Assembly: GCA_032622095.1 (NCBI GenBank) | Contig: CP136066.1 | Span: 54,650,609-54,714,608 of the forward strand | Origin: Siphonodentalium dalli | Lineage: Eukaryota > Mollusca > Scaphopoda > Gadilida > Siphonodentaliidae | DNA: 64,000 bases | Reading direction: 5' to 3' | In this document: one piece after another, positions 51,771 to 63,962 of the stretch | How positions within the stretch are numbered: the stretch's first letter is position 1 | Layout of the letters: the number at the start of each line of letters is the position of its first letter | Position numbers and translations under genes: made by a program | Notes under the pieces: model-generated | Told to the model about the DNA's origin: nothing | What the model saw: the letters and a program-made list of their open reading frames with translations, nothing else | Databases searched by the model: none

Positions 51771-54700
51771 GGTTGAGTTAAAAGTTGATATATATATATT
51801 GGTTCATCGATTTTAAAGTTATTTTGACAGAGAAAAGCTTCCTAGTCAGTCCCACTATTTGGTCAGTTCTGGTGCAACATGAAACTAGCACTAGTCAGTA
51901 GTGGTACTGGACTGGGAACCAGTCATCTTATGGTTGAGTTAAAAGTTGATGTATACATTGGTTTATCGATTTTCAAGATCTTTTGACATAGAAAAGCTTC
52001 CTAGTCAGTTCCACTATTTGGTCAGTTCTGGTGTGATATGAAAACTAGCACTAGTCAGTAGTGGTGTTGGACTGGGAACCAGTCATCTTATGGTAGAGTC
52101 AAAAGTTGATGTATATATTGGTTAATCGATTTTCAAGTTATTTTGACAGAGAAAAGCTTCCTAGTCAGTCCCACTATTTGGTCAGTTCTAGTGTGACATG
52201 AAAACTAGCACTAGTCAGTAGTGGCACTGGACTGGGAACCAGTCATCCTATGGTTGAATCAAAAGTTGATGTAAATAATGGTTTATCTATTTTCAAGATC
52301 TTTTGACAGAGAAAAGCTTCCTAGTCAGTCCCACTAATTGGTCAGTTCTAGTGTGACATGAAAACTAGCACTAGCCAGTAGTGGTACTGGACTGGGAACC
52401 AGTCATCTTATGGTTGAGTTAAAAGTATGTCGTATATATTGGTTTATCAATTTTCAAGTTCTTTTGACAGAAAAGCTTCCCAGTCAGTCCCACTATTCGG
52501 TCAGTTCTGGTGACATAAAAACTAGCACTAGTCAGTAGTGGTACTGGACTGGGAACCAGTCATCTTATGGTTGAGTCAAAAGTTGATGTATACATTGGTT
52601 TATCGATTTTCAAGATCTTTTGACAGAGAAAAGCTTCCTAGTCAGTTCCACTATTTGGTCAGTTCTGGTGTGATATGAAAACTAGCACTAGCCAGTAGTG
52701 GTGTTGGACTGGGAACCAGTCATCTTATGGTTGAGTCAAAAGTTGATGTATATATTGGTTTATCAATTTTCAAGATCTTTTGAAAGAGAAAAGCTTCCTA
52801 GTCAGTCCCACTATTTGGTCAGTTCTAGTGTGACATGAAAACTAGCACTAGTCAATAGTGGTACTGGACTGGGAACCAGTCATCTTATGGTTGAGTTAAA
52901 AGTTGATGTATACATTGGTTTATCGATTTTCAAGATCTTTTGACATAGAAAAGCTTCCTAGTCAGTTCCACTATTTGGTCAGTTCTGGTGTGATATGAAA
53001 ACTAGCACTAGCCAGTAGTGGTGTTGGACTGGGAACCAGTCATCTTATGGTTGAGTCAAAAGTTGATGTATATATTGGTTTATCTATTTTCAAGATCTTT
53101 TGACAGAGAAAAGCTTCCTAGTCAGTCCCACTATTTGGTCAGTTCTAGTGTGACATGAAAACTAGCACTAGTCAGTAGTGGTACTGGACTGGGAACCAGT
53201 CATCTTATGGTTGAGTTAAAAGTTGATGTATACATTGGTTTATCGATTTTCAAGATCTTTTGACATAGAAAAGCTTCCTAGTCAGTTCCACTATTTGGTC
53301 AGTTCTGGTGTGATATGAAAACTAGCACTAGCCAGTAGTGGTGTTGGACTGGGAACCAGTCATCTTATGGTTGATTCAAAAGTTTATGTATCTATTTTCA
53401 AGATCTTTTGACAAAGAAAAGCTTCCAAGTCAGTTCCACTATTTGGTCAGTTCTGGTGTGATATGAAAACTAGCACTAGCCAGTAGTGGTGTTGGACTGG
53501 GAACCAGTCATCCTATGGTTGAGTTAAAAGTTGATGTATACATTGGTTTATCGATTTTCAAGATATTTTGACAAAGAAAAGCTTCCAAGTCAGTTCCACT
53601 ATTTGGTCAGTTCTGGTGTGATATGAAAACTAGCACTAGCCAGTAGTGGTGTTGGACTGGGAACCAGTCATCTTATGGTTGAGTCAAAAGTTGATGTATA
53701 TATTGGTTTATCAATGTTCAAGTTACTTTTGACAGAGAAAAGCTTCCTAGTCAGTCCCACTAATTGGTCAGTTCTAGTGTGACATGAAAACTAGCACTAT
53801 CCAGTAGTGGTACTGGACTGGGAACCAGTCATCTTATGGTTGAGTTAAAAGTATGTCGTATATATTGGTTTATCAATTTTCAAGTTCTTTTGACAGAAAA
53901 GCTTCCTAGTCAGTCCCACTATTCGGTCAGTTCTGGTGACATAAAAACTAGCACTAGTCAGTAGTGGTACTGGACTGGGAACCAGTCATCCTATGGTTGA
54001 GTCAAAAGTTGATGTATACATTGGTTTATCGATTTTCAAGATCTTTTGACAGAGAAAAGCTTCCTAGTCAGTTCCACTATTTGGTCAGTTCTGGTGTGAT
54101 ATGAAAACTAGCACTAGCCAGTAGTGGTGTTGGACTGGGAACCAGTCATCTTATGGTTCAGTCAAAAGTTGATGTATATATTGGTTTATCAATTTTCAAG
54201 ATCTTTTGACATAGAAAAGCTTCCTAGTCAGTTCCACTATTTGGTCAGTTCTGGTGTGATATGAAAACTAGCACTAGCCAGTAGTGGTGTTGGACTGGGA
54301 ACCAGTCATCTTATGGTTGAGTCAAAAGTTGATGTATATATTGGTTTATATATTTTCAAGATCTTTTGACAGAGAAAAGCTTACTAGTCAGTCCCACTAT
54401 TTGGTCAGTTCTAGTGTGACATGAAAACTAGCACTAGTCAGTAGTGGTACTGGACTGGGAACCAGTCATCTTATGGTTGAGTTAAAAGTTGATGTATACA
54501 TTGGTTAATCGATTTTCAAGATCTTTTGACATAGAAAAGCTTCCTAGTCAGTTCCACTATTTGGTCAGTTCTGGTGTGATATGAAAACTAGCACTAGCCA
54601 GTAGTGGTGTTGGACTGGGAACCAGTCATCTTATGGTTGATTCAAAAGTTTATGTATCTATTTTCAAGATCTTTTGACAAAGAAAAGCTTCCAAGTCAGT

Positions 54701-56519
54701 TCCACTATTTGGTCAGTTCTGGTGTGATATGAAAACTAGCACTAGCCAGTAGTGGTGTTGGACTGGGAACCAGTCATCCTATGGTTGAGTTAAAAGTTGA
54801 TGTATACATTGGTTTATCAATTTTCAAGATCTTTTGACAAAGAAAAGCTTCCAGGTCAGTTCCACTATTTGGTCAGTTCTGGTGTGATATGAAAACTAGC
54901 ACTAGCCAGTAGTGGTGTTGGACTGGGAACCAGTCATCTTATGGTTGAGTTAAAAGTTGATGTATACATTGGTTTATCGATTTTCAAGATCTTTTGACAT
55001 AGAAAAGCTTCCTAGTCAGTTCCACTATTTGGTCAGTTCTGGTGTGATATGAAAACTAGCACTAGCCAGTAGTGGTGTTGGACTGGGAACCAGTCATCTT
55101 ATGGTTGAGTCAAAAGTTGATGTATATATTGGTTTATCTATTTTCAAGATCTTTTGACAGAGAAAAGCTTCCTAGTCAGTCCCACTATTTGGTCAGTTCT
55201 AGTGTGACATGAAAACTAGCACTAGTCAGTAGTGGTACTGGACTGGGAACCAGTCATCTTATGGTTGAGTTAAAAGTTGATGTATACATTGGTTTATCGA
55301 TTTTCAAGATCTTTTGACATAGAAAAGCTTCCTAGTCAGTTCCACTATTTGGTCAGTTCTGGTGTGATATGAAAACTAGCACTAGCCAGTAGTGGTGTTG
55401 GACTGGGAACCAGTCATCTTATGGTTGATTCAAAAGTTTATGTATCTATTTTCAAGATCTTTTGACAAAGAAAAGCTTCCAAGTCAGTTCCACTATTTGG
55501 TCAGTTCTGGTGTGATATGAAAACTAGCAATAGCCAGTGGTGGTGTTGGACTGGGAACCAGTCATCCTATGGTTGAGTTAAAAGTTGATGTATACATTGG
55601 TTTATCGATTTTCAAGATCTTTTGACAAAGAAAAGCTTCCAAGCAGTTCCACTATTTGGTCAGTTCTGGTGTGATATGAAAACTAGCACTAGCCAGTAGT
55701 GGTGTTGGACTGGGAACCAGTCATCTTATGGTTGAGTCAAAAGTTGATGTATACATTGGTTTATCAATGTTCAAGTTATTTTGACAGAGAAAAGCTTCCT
55801 AGTCAGTCCCACTAATTGGTCAGTTCTAGTGTGACATGAAAACTAGCACTAGCCAGTAGTGGTACTGGACTGGGAACCAGTCATCTTATGGTTGAGTTAA
55901 AAGTATGTCGTATATATTGGTTTATCAATTTTCAAGTTCTTTTGACAGAAAAGCTTCCTAGTCAGTCCCACTATTCGGTCAGTTCTGGTGACATAAAAAC
56001 TAGCACTAGTCAGTAGTGGTACTGGACTGGGAACCAGTCATCCTATGGTTGAGTCAAAAGTTGATGTATACATTGGTTTATCGATTTTCAAGATCTTTTG
56101 ACAGAGAAAAGCTTCCTAGTCAGTTCCACTATTTGGTCAGTTCTGGTGTGATATGAAAACTAGCACTAGCCAGTAGTGGTGTTGGACTGGGAACCAGTCA
56201 TCTTATGGTTCAGTCAAAAGTTGATGTATATATTGGTTTATCAATTTTCAAGATCTTTTGACATAGAAAAGCTTCCTAGTCAGTTCCACTATTTGGTCAG
56301 TTCTGGTGTGATATGAAAACTAGCACTAGCCAGTAGTGGTGTTGGACTGGGAACCAGTCATCTTATGGTTGAGTCAAAAGTTGATGTATATATTGGTTTA
56401 TCTATTTTCAAGATCTTTTGACAGAGAAAAGCTTACTAGTCAGTCCCACTATTTGGTCAGTTCTAGTGTGACATGAAAACTAGCACTAGTCAGTAGTGGT
56501 ACTGGACTGGGAACCAGTC

Positions 56520-59500
56520 ATCTTATGGTTGAGTTAAAAGTTGATGTATACATTGGTTTATCGATTTTCAAGATCTTTTGACATAGAAAAGCTTCCTAGT
56601 CAGTTCCACTATTTGGTCAGTTCTGGTGTGATATGAAAACTAGCACTAGCCAGTAGTGGTGTTGGACTGGGAACCAGTCATCTTATGGTTGATTCAAAAG
56701 TTTATGTATCTATTTTCAAGATCTTTTGACAAAGAAAAGCTTCCAAGTCAGTTCCACTATTTGGTCAGTTCTGGTGTGATATGAAAACTAGCACTAGCCA
56801 GTAGTGGTGTTGGACTGGGAACCAGTCATCCTATTGTTGAGTTAAAAGTTGATGTATACATTGGTTTATCAATTTTCAAGATCTTTTGACAAAGAAAAGC
56901 TTCCAGGTCAGTTCCACTATTTGGTCAGTTCTGGTGTGATATGAAAACTAGCACTAGCCAGTAGTGGTGTTGGACTGGGAACCAGTCATCTTATGGTTGA
57001 GTCAAAAGTTGATGTATATATTGGTTTATCAATGTTCAAGTTATTTTGACAGAGAAAAGCTTCCTAATCAGTCCCACTAATTGGTCAGTTCTAGTGTGAC
57101 ATGAAAACTAGCACTAGCCAGTAGTGGTACTGGACTGGGAACCAGTCATCTTATGGTTGAGTTAAAAGTTGATGTATACATTGGTTTATCGATTTTCAAG
57201 ATCTTTTGACATAGAAAAGCTTCCTAGTCAGTTCCACTATTTGGTCAGTTCTGGTGTGATATGAAAACTAGCACTAGCCAGTAGTGGTGTTGGACTGGGA
57301 ACCAGTCATCTTATGGTTGAGTCAAAAGTTGATGTATATATTGGTTTATCTATTTTCAAGATCTTTTGACAGAGAAAAGCTTCCTAGTCAGTCCCACTAT
57401 TTGGTCAGTTCTAGTGTGACATGAAAACTAGCACTAGTCAGTAGTGGTACTGGACTGGGAACCAGTCATCTTATGGTTGAGTTAAAAGTTGATGTATACA
57501 TTGGTTTATCGATTTTCAAGATCTTTTGACATAGAAAAGCTTCCTAGTCAGTTCCACTATTTGGTCAGTTCTGGTGTGATATGAAAACTAGCACTAGCCA
57601 GTAGTGGTGTTGGACTGGGAACCAGTCATCTTATGGTTGATTCAAAAGTTTATGTATCTATTTTCAAGATCTTTTGACAAAGAAAAGCTTCCAAGTCAGT
57701 TCCACTATTTGGTCAGAACTGGTGTGATATGAAAACTAGCACTAGCCAGTAGTGGTGTTGGACTGGGAACCAGTCATCCTATGGTTGAGTTAAAAGTTGA
57801 TGTATACATTGGTTTATCGATTTTCAAGATCTTTTGACAAAGAAAAGCTTCCAAGTCAGTTCCACTATTGGTCAGTTCTGGTGTGATATGAAAACTAGCA
57901 CTAGCCAGTAGTGGTGTTGGACTGGGAACCAGTCATCTTATGGTTGAGTCAAAAGTTGATGTATATATTGGTTTATCAATGTTCAAGTTATTTTGACAGA
58001 GAAAAGCTTCCTAGTCAGTCCCACTAATTGGTCAGTTCTAGTGTGACATGAAAACTAGCACAAGTCAGTAGTGGCACTGGACTGGGAACCAGTCATCCTA
58101 TGGTTGAATCAAAAGTTGATGTAAATAATGGTTTATCTATTTTCAAGATCTTTCGACAGAGAAAAGCTTCCTAGTCAGTCCCACTATTTGGTCAGTTCTA
58201 GTGTGACATGAAAACTAGCACTAGTCAGTAGTGGTACTGGACTGGGAACCAGTCATCTTATGGTTGAGTTAAAAGTTGATGTATACATTGGTTTATCGAT
58301 TTTCAAGATCTTTTGACATAGAAAAGCTTCCTAGTCAGTTCCACTATTTGGTCAGTTCTGGTGTGATATGAAAACTAGCACTAGCCAGTAGTGGTGTTGG
58401 ACTGGGAACCAGTCATCTTATGGTTGATTCAAAAGTTTATGTATCTATTTTCAAGATCTTTTGACAAAGAAAAGCTTCCAAGTCAGTTCCACTATTTGGT
58501 CAGTTCTGGTGTGATATGAAAACTAGCACTAGCCAGTAGTGGTGTTGGACTGGGAACCAGTCATCCTATGGTTGAGTTAAAAGTTGATGTATACATTGGT
58601 TTATCAATTTTCAAGATCTTTTGACAAAGAAAAGCTTCCAGGTCAGTTCCACTATTTGGTCAGTTCTGGTGTGATATGAAAACTAGCACTAGCCAGTAGT
58701 GGTGTTGGACTGGGAACCAGTCATCTTATGGTTGAGTCAAAAGTTGATGTATATATTGGTTTATCAATGTTCAAGTTATTTTGACAGAGAAAAGCTTCCT
58801 AATCAGTCCCACTAATTGGTCAGTTCTAGTGTGACATGAAAACTAGCACTAGCCAGTAGTGGTACTGGACTGGGAACCAGTCATCTTATGGTTGAGTTAA
58901 AAGTTGATGTATACATTGGTTTATCGATTTTCAAGATCTTTTGACATAGAAAAGCTTCCTAGTCAGTTCCACTATTTGGTCAGTTCTGGTGTGATATGAA
59001 AACTAGCACTAGCCAGTAGTGGTGTTGGACTGGGAACCAGTCATCTTATGGTTGAGTCAAAAGTTGATGTATATATTGGTTTATCTATTTTCAAGATCTT
59101 TTGACAGAGAAAAGCTTCCTAGTCAGTCCCACTATTTGGTCAGTTCTAGTGTGACATGAAAACTAGCACTAGTCAGTAGTGGTACTGGACTGGGAACCAG
59201 TCATCTTATGGTTGAGTTAAAAGTTGATGTATACATTGGTTTATCGATTTTCAAGATCTTTTGACATAGAAAAGCTTCCTAGTCAGTTCCACTATTTGGT
59301 CAGTTCTGGTGTGATATGAAAACTAGCACTAGCCAGTAGTGGTGTTGGACTGGGAACCAGTCATCTTATGGTTGATTCAAAAGATTATGTATCTATTTTC
59401 AAGATCTTTTGACAAAGAAAAGCTTCCAAGTCAGTTCCACTATTTGGTCAGAACTGGTGTGATATGAAAACTAGCACTAGCCAGTAGTGGTGTTGGACTG

Positions 59501-59990
59501 GGAACCAGTCATCCTATGGTTGAGTTAAAAGTTGATGTATACATTGGTTTATCGATTTTCAAGATCTTTTGACAAAGAAAAGCTTCCAAGTCAGTTCCAC
59601 TATTTGGTCAGTTCTGGTGTGATATGAAAACTAGCACTAGCCAGTAGTGGTGTTGGACTGGGAACCAGTCATCTTATGGTTGAGTCAAAAGTTGATGTAT
59701 ATATTGGTTTATCAATGTTCAAGTTATTTTGACAGAGAAAAGCTTCCTAGTCAGTCCCACTAATTGGTCAGTTCTAGTGTGACATGAAAACTAGCACAAG
59801 TCAGTAGTGGCACTGGACTGGGAACCAGTCATCCTATGGTTGAATCAAAAGTTGATGTAAATAATGGTTTATCTATTTTCAAGATCTTTCGACAGAGAAA
59901 AGCTTCCTAGTCAGTCCCACTAATTGGTCAGTTCTAGTGTGACATGAAAACTAGCACTAGCCAGTAGTGGTACTGGACTGGGAACCAGTC
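56520..59990 (+). repeat. Tandem duplication of an 11-monomer block (period about 1736 bp)
   Basis: Rare variants repeat in order: CCTAATCAGTCC (57066-type site, again at 58801), GGTCAGAACTGG (57716 and 59451) and GCACAAGTCAG (58061 and 59797). The spacing is 1735 bp before and 1736 bp after a one-base deletion in copy 1 (CCACTATTGGTC near 57865). The two copies therefore differ at few positions; one is CCTATTGTTGAG against CCTATGGTTGAG near 56831. The outer limits are estimates. Confidence 0.85.
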
Positions 59991-61660
59991 ATCTTATGGT
60001 TGAGTTAAAAGTATGTCGTATATATTGGTTTATCAATTTTCAAGTTCTTTTGACAGAAAAGCTTCCCAGTCAGTCCCACTATTCGGTCAGTTCTGGTGAC
60101 ATAAAAACTAGCACTAGTCAGTAGTGGTACTGGACTGGGAACCAGTCATCCTATGGTTGAGTCAAAAGTTGATGTATACAATGGTTTATCGATTTTCAAG
60201 ATCTTTTGACAGAAAAGCTTCCTAGTCAGTCCCACTATTCGGTCAGTTCTGGTGACATAAAAACAAGCACTAGTCAGTAGTGGTACTGGACTGGGAACCA
60301 GTCATCCTATGGTTGAGTCAAAAGTTGATGTATACATTGGTTTATCGATTTTCAAGATCTTTTGACAGAGAAAAGCTTCCTAGTCAGTTCCACTATTTGG
60401 TCAGTTCTGGTGTGATATGAAAACTAGCACTAGCCAGTAGCGGTATTGGACTGGGAACCAGTCATCTTATGGTTCAGTCAAAAGTTGATGTATATATTGG
60501 TTTATCAATTTTCAAGATCTTTTGACATAGAAAAGCTTCCTAGTCAGTTCCACTATTTGGTCAGTTCTGGTGTGATATGAAAACTAGCACTAGCCAGTAG
60601 TGGTATTGGACTGGGAACCAGTCATCTTATGGTTCAGTCAAAAGTTGATGTATATATTGGTTTATCAATTTTCAAGATCTTTTGACATAGAAAAGCTTCC
60701 TAGTCAGTTCCACTATTTGGTCAGTTCTGGTGTGATATGAAAACTAGCACTAGCCAGTAGTGGTGTTGGACTGGGAACCAGTCATCTTATGGTTGAGTCA
60801 AAAGTTGATGTATATATTGGTTTATCTATTTTCAAGATCTTTTGACAGAGAAAAGCTTCCTAGTCAGTCCCACTATTTGGTCAGTTCTAGTGTGACATGA
60901 AAACTAGCACTAGTCAGTAGTGGTACTGGACTGGGAACCAGTCATCTTATGGTTGAGTTAAAAGTTGATGTATACATTGGTTTATCGATTTTCAAGATCT
61001 TTTGACATAGAAAAGCTTCCTAGTCAGTTCCACTATTTGGTCAGTTCTGGTGTGATATGAAAACTAGCACTAGCCAGTAGTGGTGTTGGACTGGGAACCA
61101 GTCATCTTATAGTTGATTCAAAAGTTTATGTATCTATTTTCAAGATCTTTTGACAAAGAAAAGCTTCCAAGTCAGTTCCACTATTTGGTCAGTTCTGGTG
61201 TGATATGAAAACTAGCACTAGCCAGTAGAGGTGTTGGACTGGGAACCAGTCATCTTATGGTTGAGTTAAAAGTATGTCGTATATATTGGTTTATCAATTT
61301 TCAAGTTCTTTTGACAGAAAAGCTTCCCAGTCAGTCCCACTATTCGGTCAGTTCTGGTGACATAAAAACTAGCACTAGTCAGTAGTGGTACTGGACTGGG
61401 AACCAGTCATCCTATGGTTGAGTTAAAAGTTGATGTATACATTGGTTTATCGATTTTCAAGATCTTTTGACAGGGAAAAGCTTCCTAGTCAGTTCCACTA
61501 TTTGGTCAGTTCTGGTGTGATATGAAAACTAGCACTAGCCAGTAGTGGTGTTGGACTGGGAACCAGTCATCTTATGGTTGAGTCAAAAGTTGATGTATAT
61601 ATATTGGTTTATCTACTTTCAAGATCTTTTGACAGAGAAAAGCTTCCTAGTCAGTCCCAC

Positions 61661-61847
61661 TTGTAAAATTTATGGATTTACATTTAATATCATTCATCCA
61701 AAAGTAACTCTTAAAATTAAACAAATGTCCTAAAAAAAAGTAAAACTATAGAAAAAATTTAAGAAAAATATTAAATTGAAATGTTTTGACATTCAAATTT
61801 GAGTTTAAATAAAAACATTCAGTTGAAATTGTTCTGACATTCAAATT
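61661..61847 (+). repeat. Truncated spacer fragment (right end, long form)
   Basis: The satellite stops in mid-monomer at CAGTCCCAC and joins TTGTAAAATTTATGG, the last quarter of a spacer. The fragment keeps the ~63-bp long-form segment and matches S2 from about 3728 onward, including AACTCTTAAAATT. It has AAATAAAAAC where S2 has AAATAGAAAC. The left three quarters of the spacer, with its TATA-like and splice-like signals, are missing. Confidence 0.93.
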
Positions 61848-62103
61848 GGTTGAGTTAAAAGTTGATATATATATATTGGTTAATCGATTTTCAAGTTATT
61901 TTGACAGAGAAAAGCTTCCTAGTCAGTCCCACTATTTGGTCAGTTCAGGTGTGAAATGAAAAATGAAATTGTTCTGACATTCAAATTGGTTGAGTTAAAA
62001 GTTGATATATATATATTGGTTAATCGATTTTCAAGTTATTTTGACAGAGAAAAGCTTCCTAGTCAGTCCCACTATTTGGTCAGTTCAGGTGTGAAATGAA
62101 AAA
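61824..62103 (+). repeat. 140-bp tandem duplication across a spacer end and truncated monomer
   Basis: TGAAATTGTTCTGACATTC occurs at 61824 and again at 61964, 140 bp apart. The unit runs from the last 24 bp of the spacer through most of the following monomer to GTGAAATGAAAAA. The second copy then continues into AATAGCACT joined to GAGTTAAAAG (62110/62111), the same 43-bp deletion seen after S2 at 4036. Confidence 0.88.
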
Positions 62104-62110
62104 TAGCACT

Positions 62111-63236
62111 GAGTTAAAAGTTGATGTATATATTGGTTAATCGATTTTCAAGTTATTTTGACAGAGAAAAGCTTCCTAGTCAGTCCCACTATTTGGTCAG
62201 TTCTAGTGTGATATGAAACTAGCACTAGTCAGTAGTGGTACTGGACTGGGAACCAGTCATCTTATGGTTGAGTCAAAAGTTTATGTATATAATGGTTTAT
62301 CAATTTTCAAGATCTTTTGACAGAGAAAAGCTTCCTAGTCAGTCCCACTATTTGGTCAGTTCTAGTGTCACATGAAAACTAGCACTAGTCAGTAGTGGTA
62401 CTGGACTGGGAACCAGTCATCTTATGGTTGAGTTAAAAGTTGATGTATACATTGGTTTATCGATTTTCAAGATCTTTTGACATAGAAAAGCTTCCTAGTC
62501 AGTTCCACTATTTGGTCAGTTCTGGTGTGATATGAAATCTAGCACTAGCCAGTAGTGGTGTTGGACTGGGAACCAGTCATCTTATAGTTGATTCAAAAGT
62601 TTATGTATCTATTTTCAAGATCTTTTGACAAAGAAAAGCTTTTTCAAGTTCTTTTGACAGAAAAGCTTCCCAGTCAGTCCCACTATTTGGTCAGTTCTGG
62701 TGTGACATAAAAACTAGCACTAGCCAGTAGTGGTGTTGGACTGGGAACCAGTCATCTTATGGTTGAGTCAAAAGTTGATGTATATATATTGGTTTATCTA
62801 CTTTCAAGATCATTTGACAGAGAAAAGCTTCCTAGTCAGTCCCACTATTTGGTAAGTTCTGGTGTGAAATGAAAACTAGCACTAGCCAGTAGTGGTGTTG
62901 GACTGGAAACAGTCATCTTATGGTTGAGTCAAAAGTTGATGTATATATTGGTTTAGCAATTTTCAAGTTCTTTTGACAGAAAAGCTTCCCAGTCAGTCCC
63001 ACTATTTGGTCAGTTCTGGTGTGACATAAAAACTAGCACTAGTCAGTAGTGGTACTGGACTGGGAACCAGTCATCCTATGGTTGAGTCAAAAGTTGATGT
63101 ATATATTGGTTTATCGATTTTCAAGTTCTTTCGGCAGAGAAACGCTTCCTAGTCAGTCCCACTATTTGGTCAGATCTGGTGTGAAATGAAAACTAGCACT
63201 AGTCAGTATTGGTACTGGACTGGGAACCAGTCATCT
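62111..63236 (+). repeat. Diverged, rearranged satellite segment before S12
   Basis: These monomers carry more private changes than elsewhere: GAAATCTAGC, GATCATTTGAC, GGTAAGTTCTGG, CTGGAAACAGTC, GGTTTAGCAATT and TCTTTCGGCAGAG. Near 62640 one monomer breaks after AAAGAAAAGCTT and restarts at TTTCAAGTTC, leaving a ~36-bp partial duplication. The segment from 62111 to about 62420 parallels A2 from 4037. Confidence 0.88.
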
Positions 63237-63962
63237 TATAGTTTAGTTATCAGTCGACGTTTATATATGTTTGCCATTTTTTAAAGTTCTTTCAATAGAA
63301 AATATTATAACACCACTGGCTAGTGCTAGTCAAAACATTCTAATTTCTGGGATGCTTCAAAGAAAATAACACCTTTGTTCTTATTAACAACAACAGTATT
63401 AATAATATATATAAAAGTCAGGAATGGACAAGATAAACTGTCAAATCTACATGATGAGCTGATACATGGCATTAACAGCTTCAGATGCTAATGTGTTTTG
63501 TCACATTGATTAGGTATTGTTTTGACAAGTCAACAACCACTGACATCAAAGCTGGAGCATTATGTGTCATTAGATAGTCTATTGTTTGTCACAAAGTGAG
63601 AACTTTTCACATCATTAGCAAGTTTGAAGTGAGGGTTTAAATATTCTGCAGAAACTAAATTTTCAGCATAACATCAACTGTAGTGGGCAGGAAAGCAGCT
63701 AGGATTTAATATTATAACAACTTGGGTTTTTTTCCAACATTGGATTATTTTAGGCATCCAAGCTTAAGGTAAGGTATATTAATTTTTTTATAATCTTAGA
63801 TTTGTGTTTAAAATCAATCACAACACATTTTTTTTTTCGATTGTAAAATTTATGGATTTACATTTAATATCATTCATCCAAAAGTAACTTTTAAAATTAA
63901 ACAAATGTCCTAAAAAAAAGTTAATAGAAACATTCAGTTGAAATTGTTCTGACATTCAAATT
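63237..63962 (+). repeat. Satellite spacer S12 (726 bp)
   Basis: Short form. It mixes features: the left flank TCATCTTATAG and GATGCTTCAAAG match S1 and S2, while AACAACAACAG and the TCAGATCTGG pre-spacer monomer match S5-S11. Private changes are CAGTATTAATAATATAT, GCTTCAGATGC and TTTTTTTCCAAC. The TATA-like element (63406-63417) survives, although the bases just before it have changed. Confidence 0.95.

Larger units (their letters stand above)
51771..63236 (+). repeat. Satellite array A11 (about 72 monomers, interrupted by a spacer fragment)
   Basis: The left part copies A8-A10. An 11-monomer block is then duplicated (about 56.5-60.0 kb). From about 60.0 kb the order becomes irregular: an a/c hybrid monomer near 60170-60280, and two adjacent near-identical monomers at about 60463-60782 (GGTTCAGTC...CATAG). 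A spacer fragment follows at 61661, and monomers are rearranged or diverged up to S12. Small private indels occur near 53725 (AAGTTACTTTTGAC) and 55642 (CCAAGCAGTTCC). Confidence 0.92.

Noticed and set aside
61545-61733. 62-codon open frame starting at GTG
   Set aside because: It runs from ordinary satellite through the break at 61660 into a spacer fragment, starts at a non-ATG codon, has no recognisable domain, and is open only because the break removes the usual stops. It is an accident of the rearrangement, not a gene.
61805-61816. AATAAA polyadenylation signal in the spacer fragment
   Set aside because: It exists only through one substitution (AAATAAAAAC for AAATAGAAAC) in a broken copy and is absent from full spacers.
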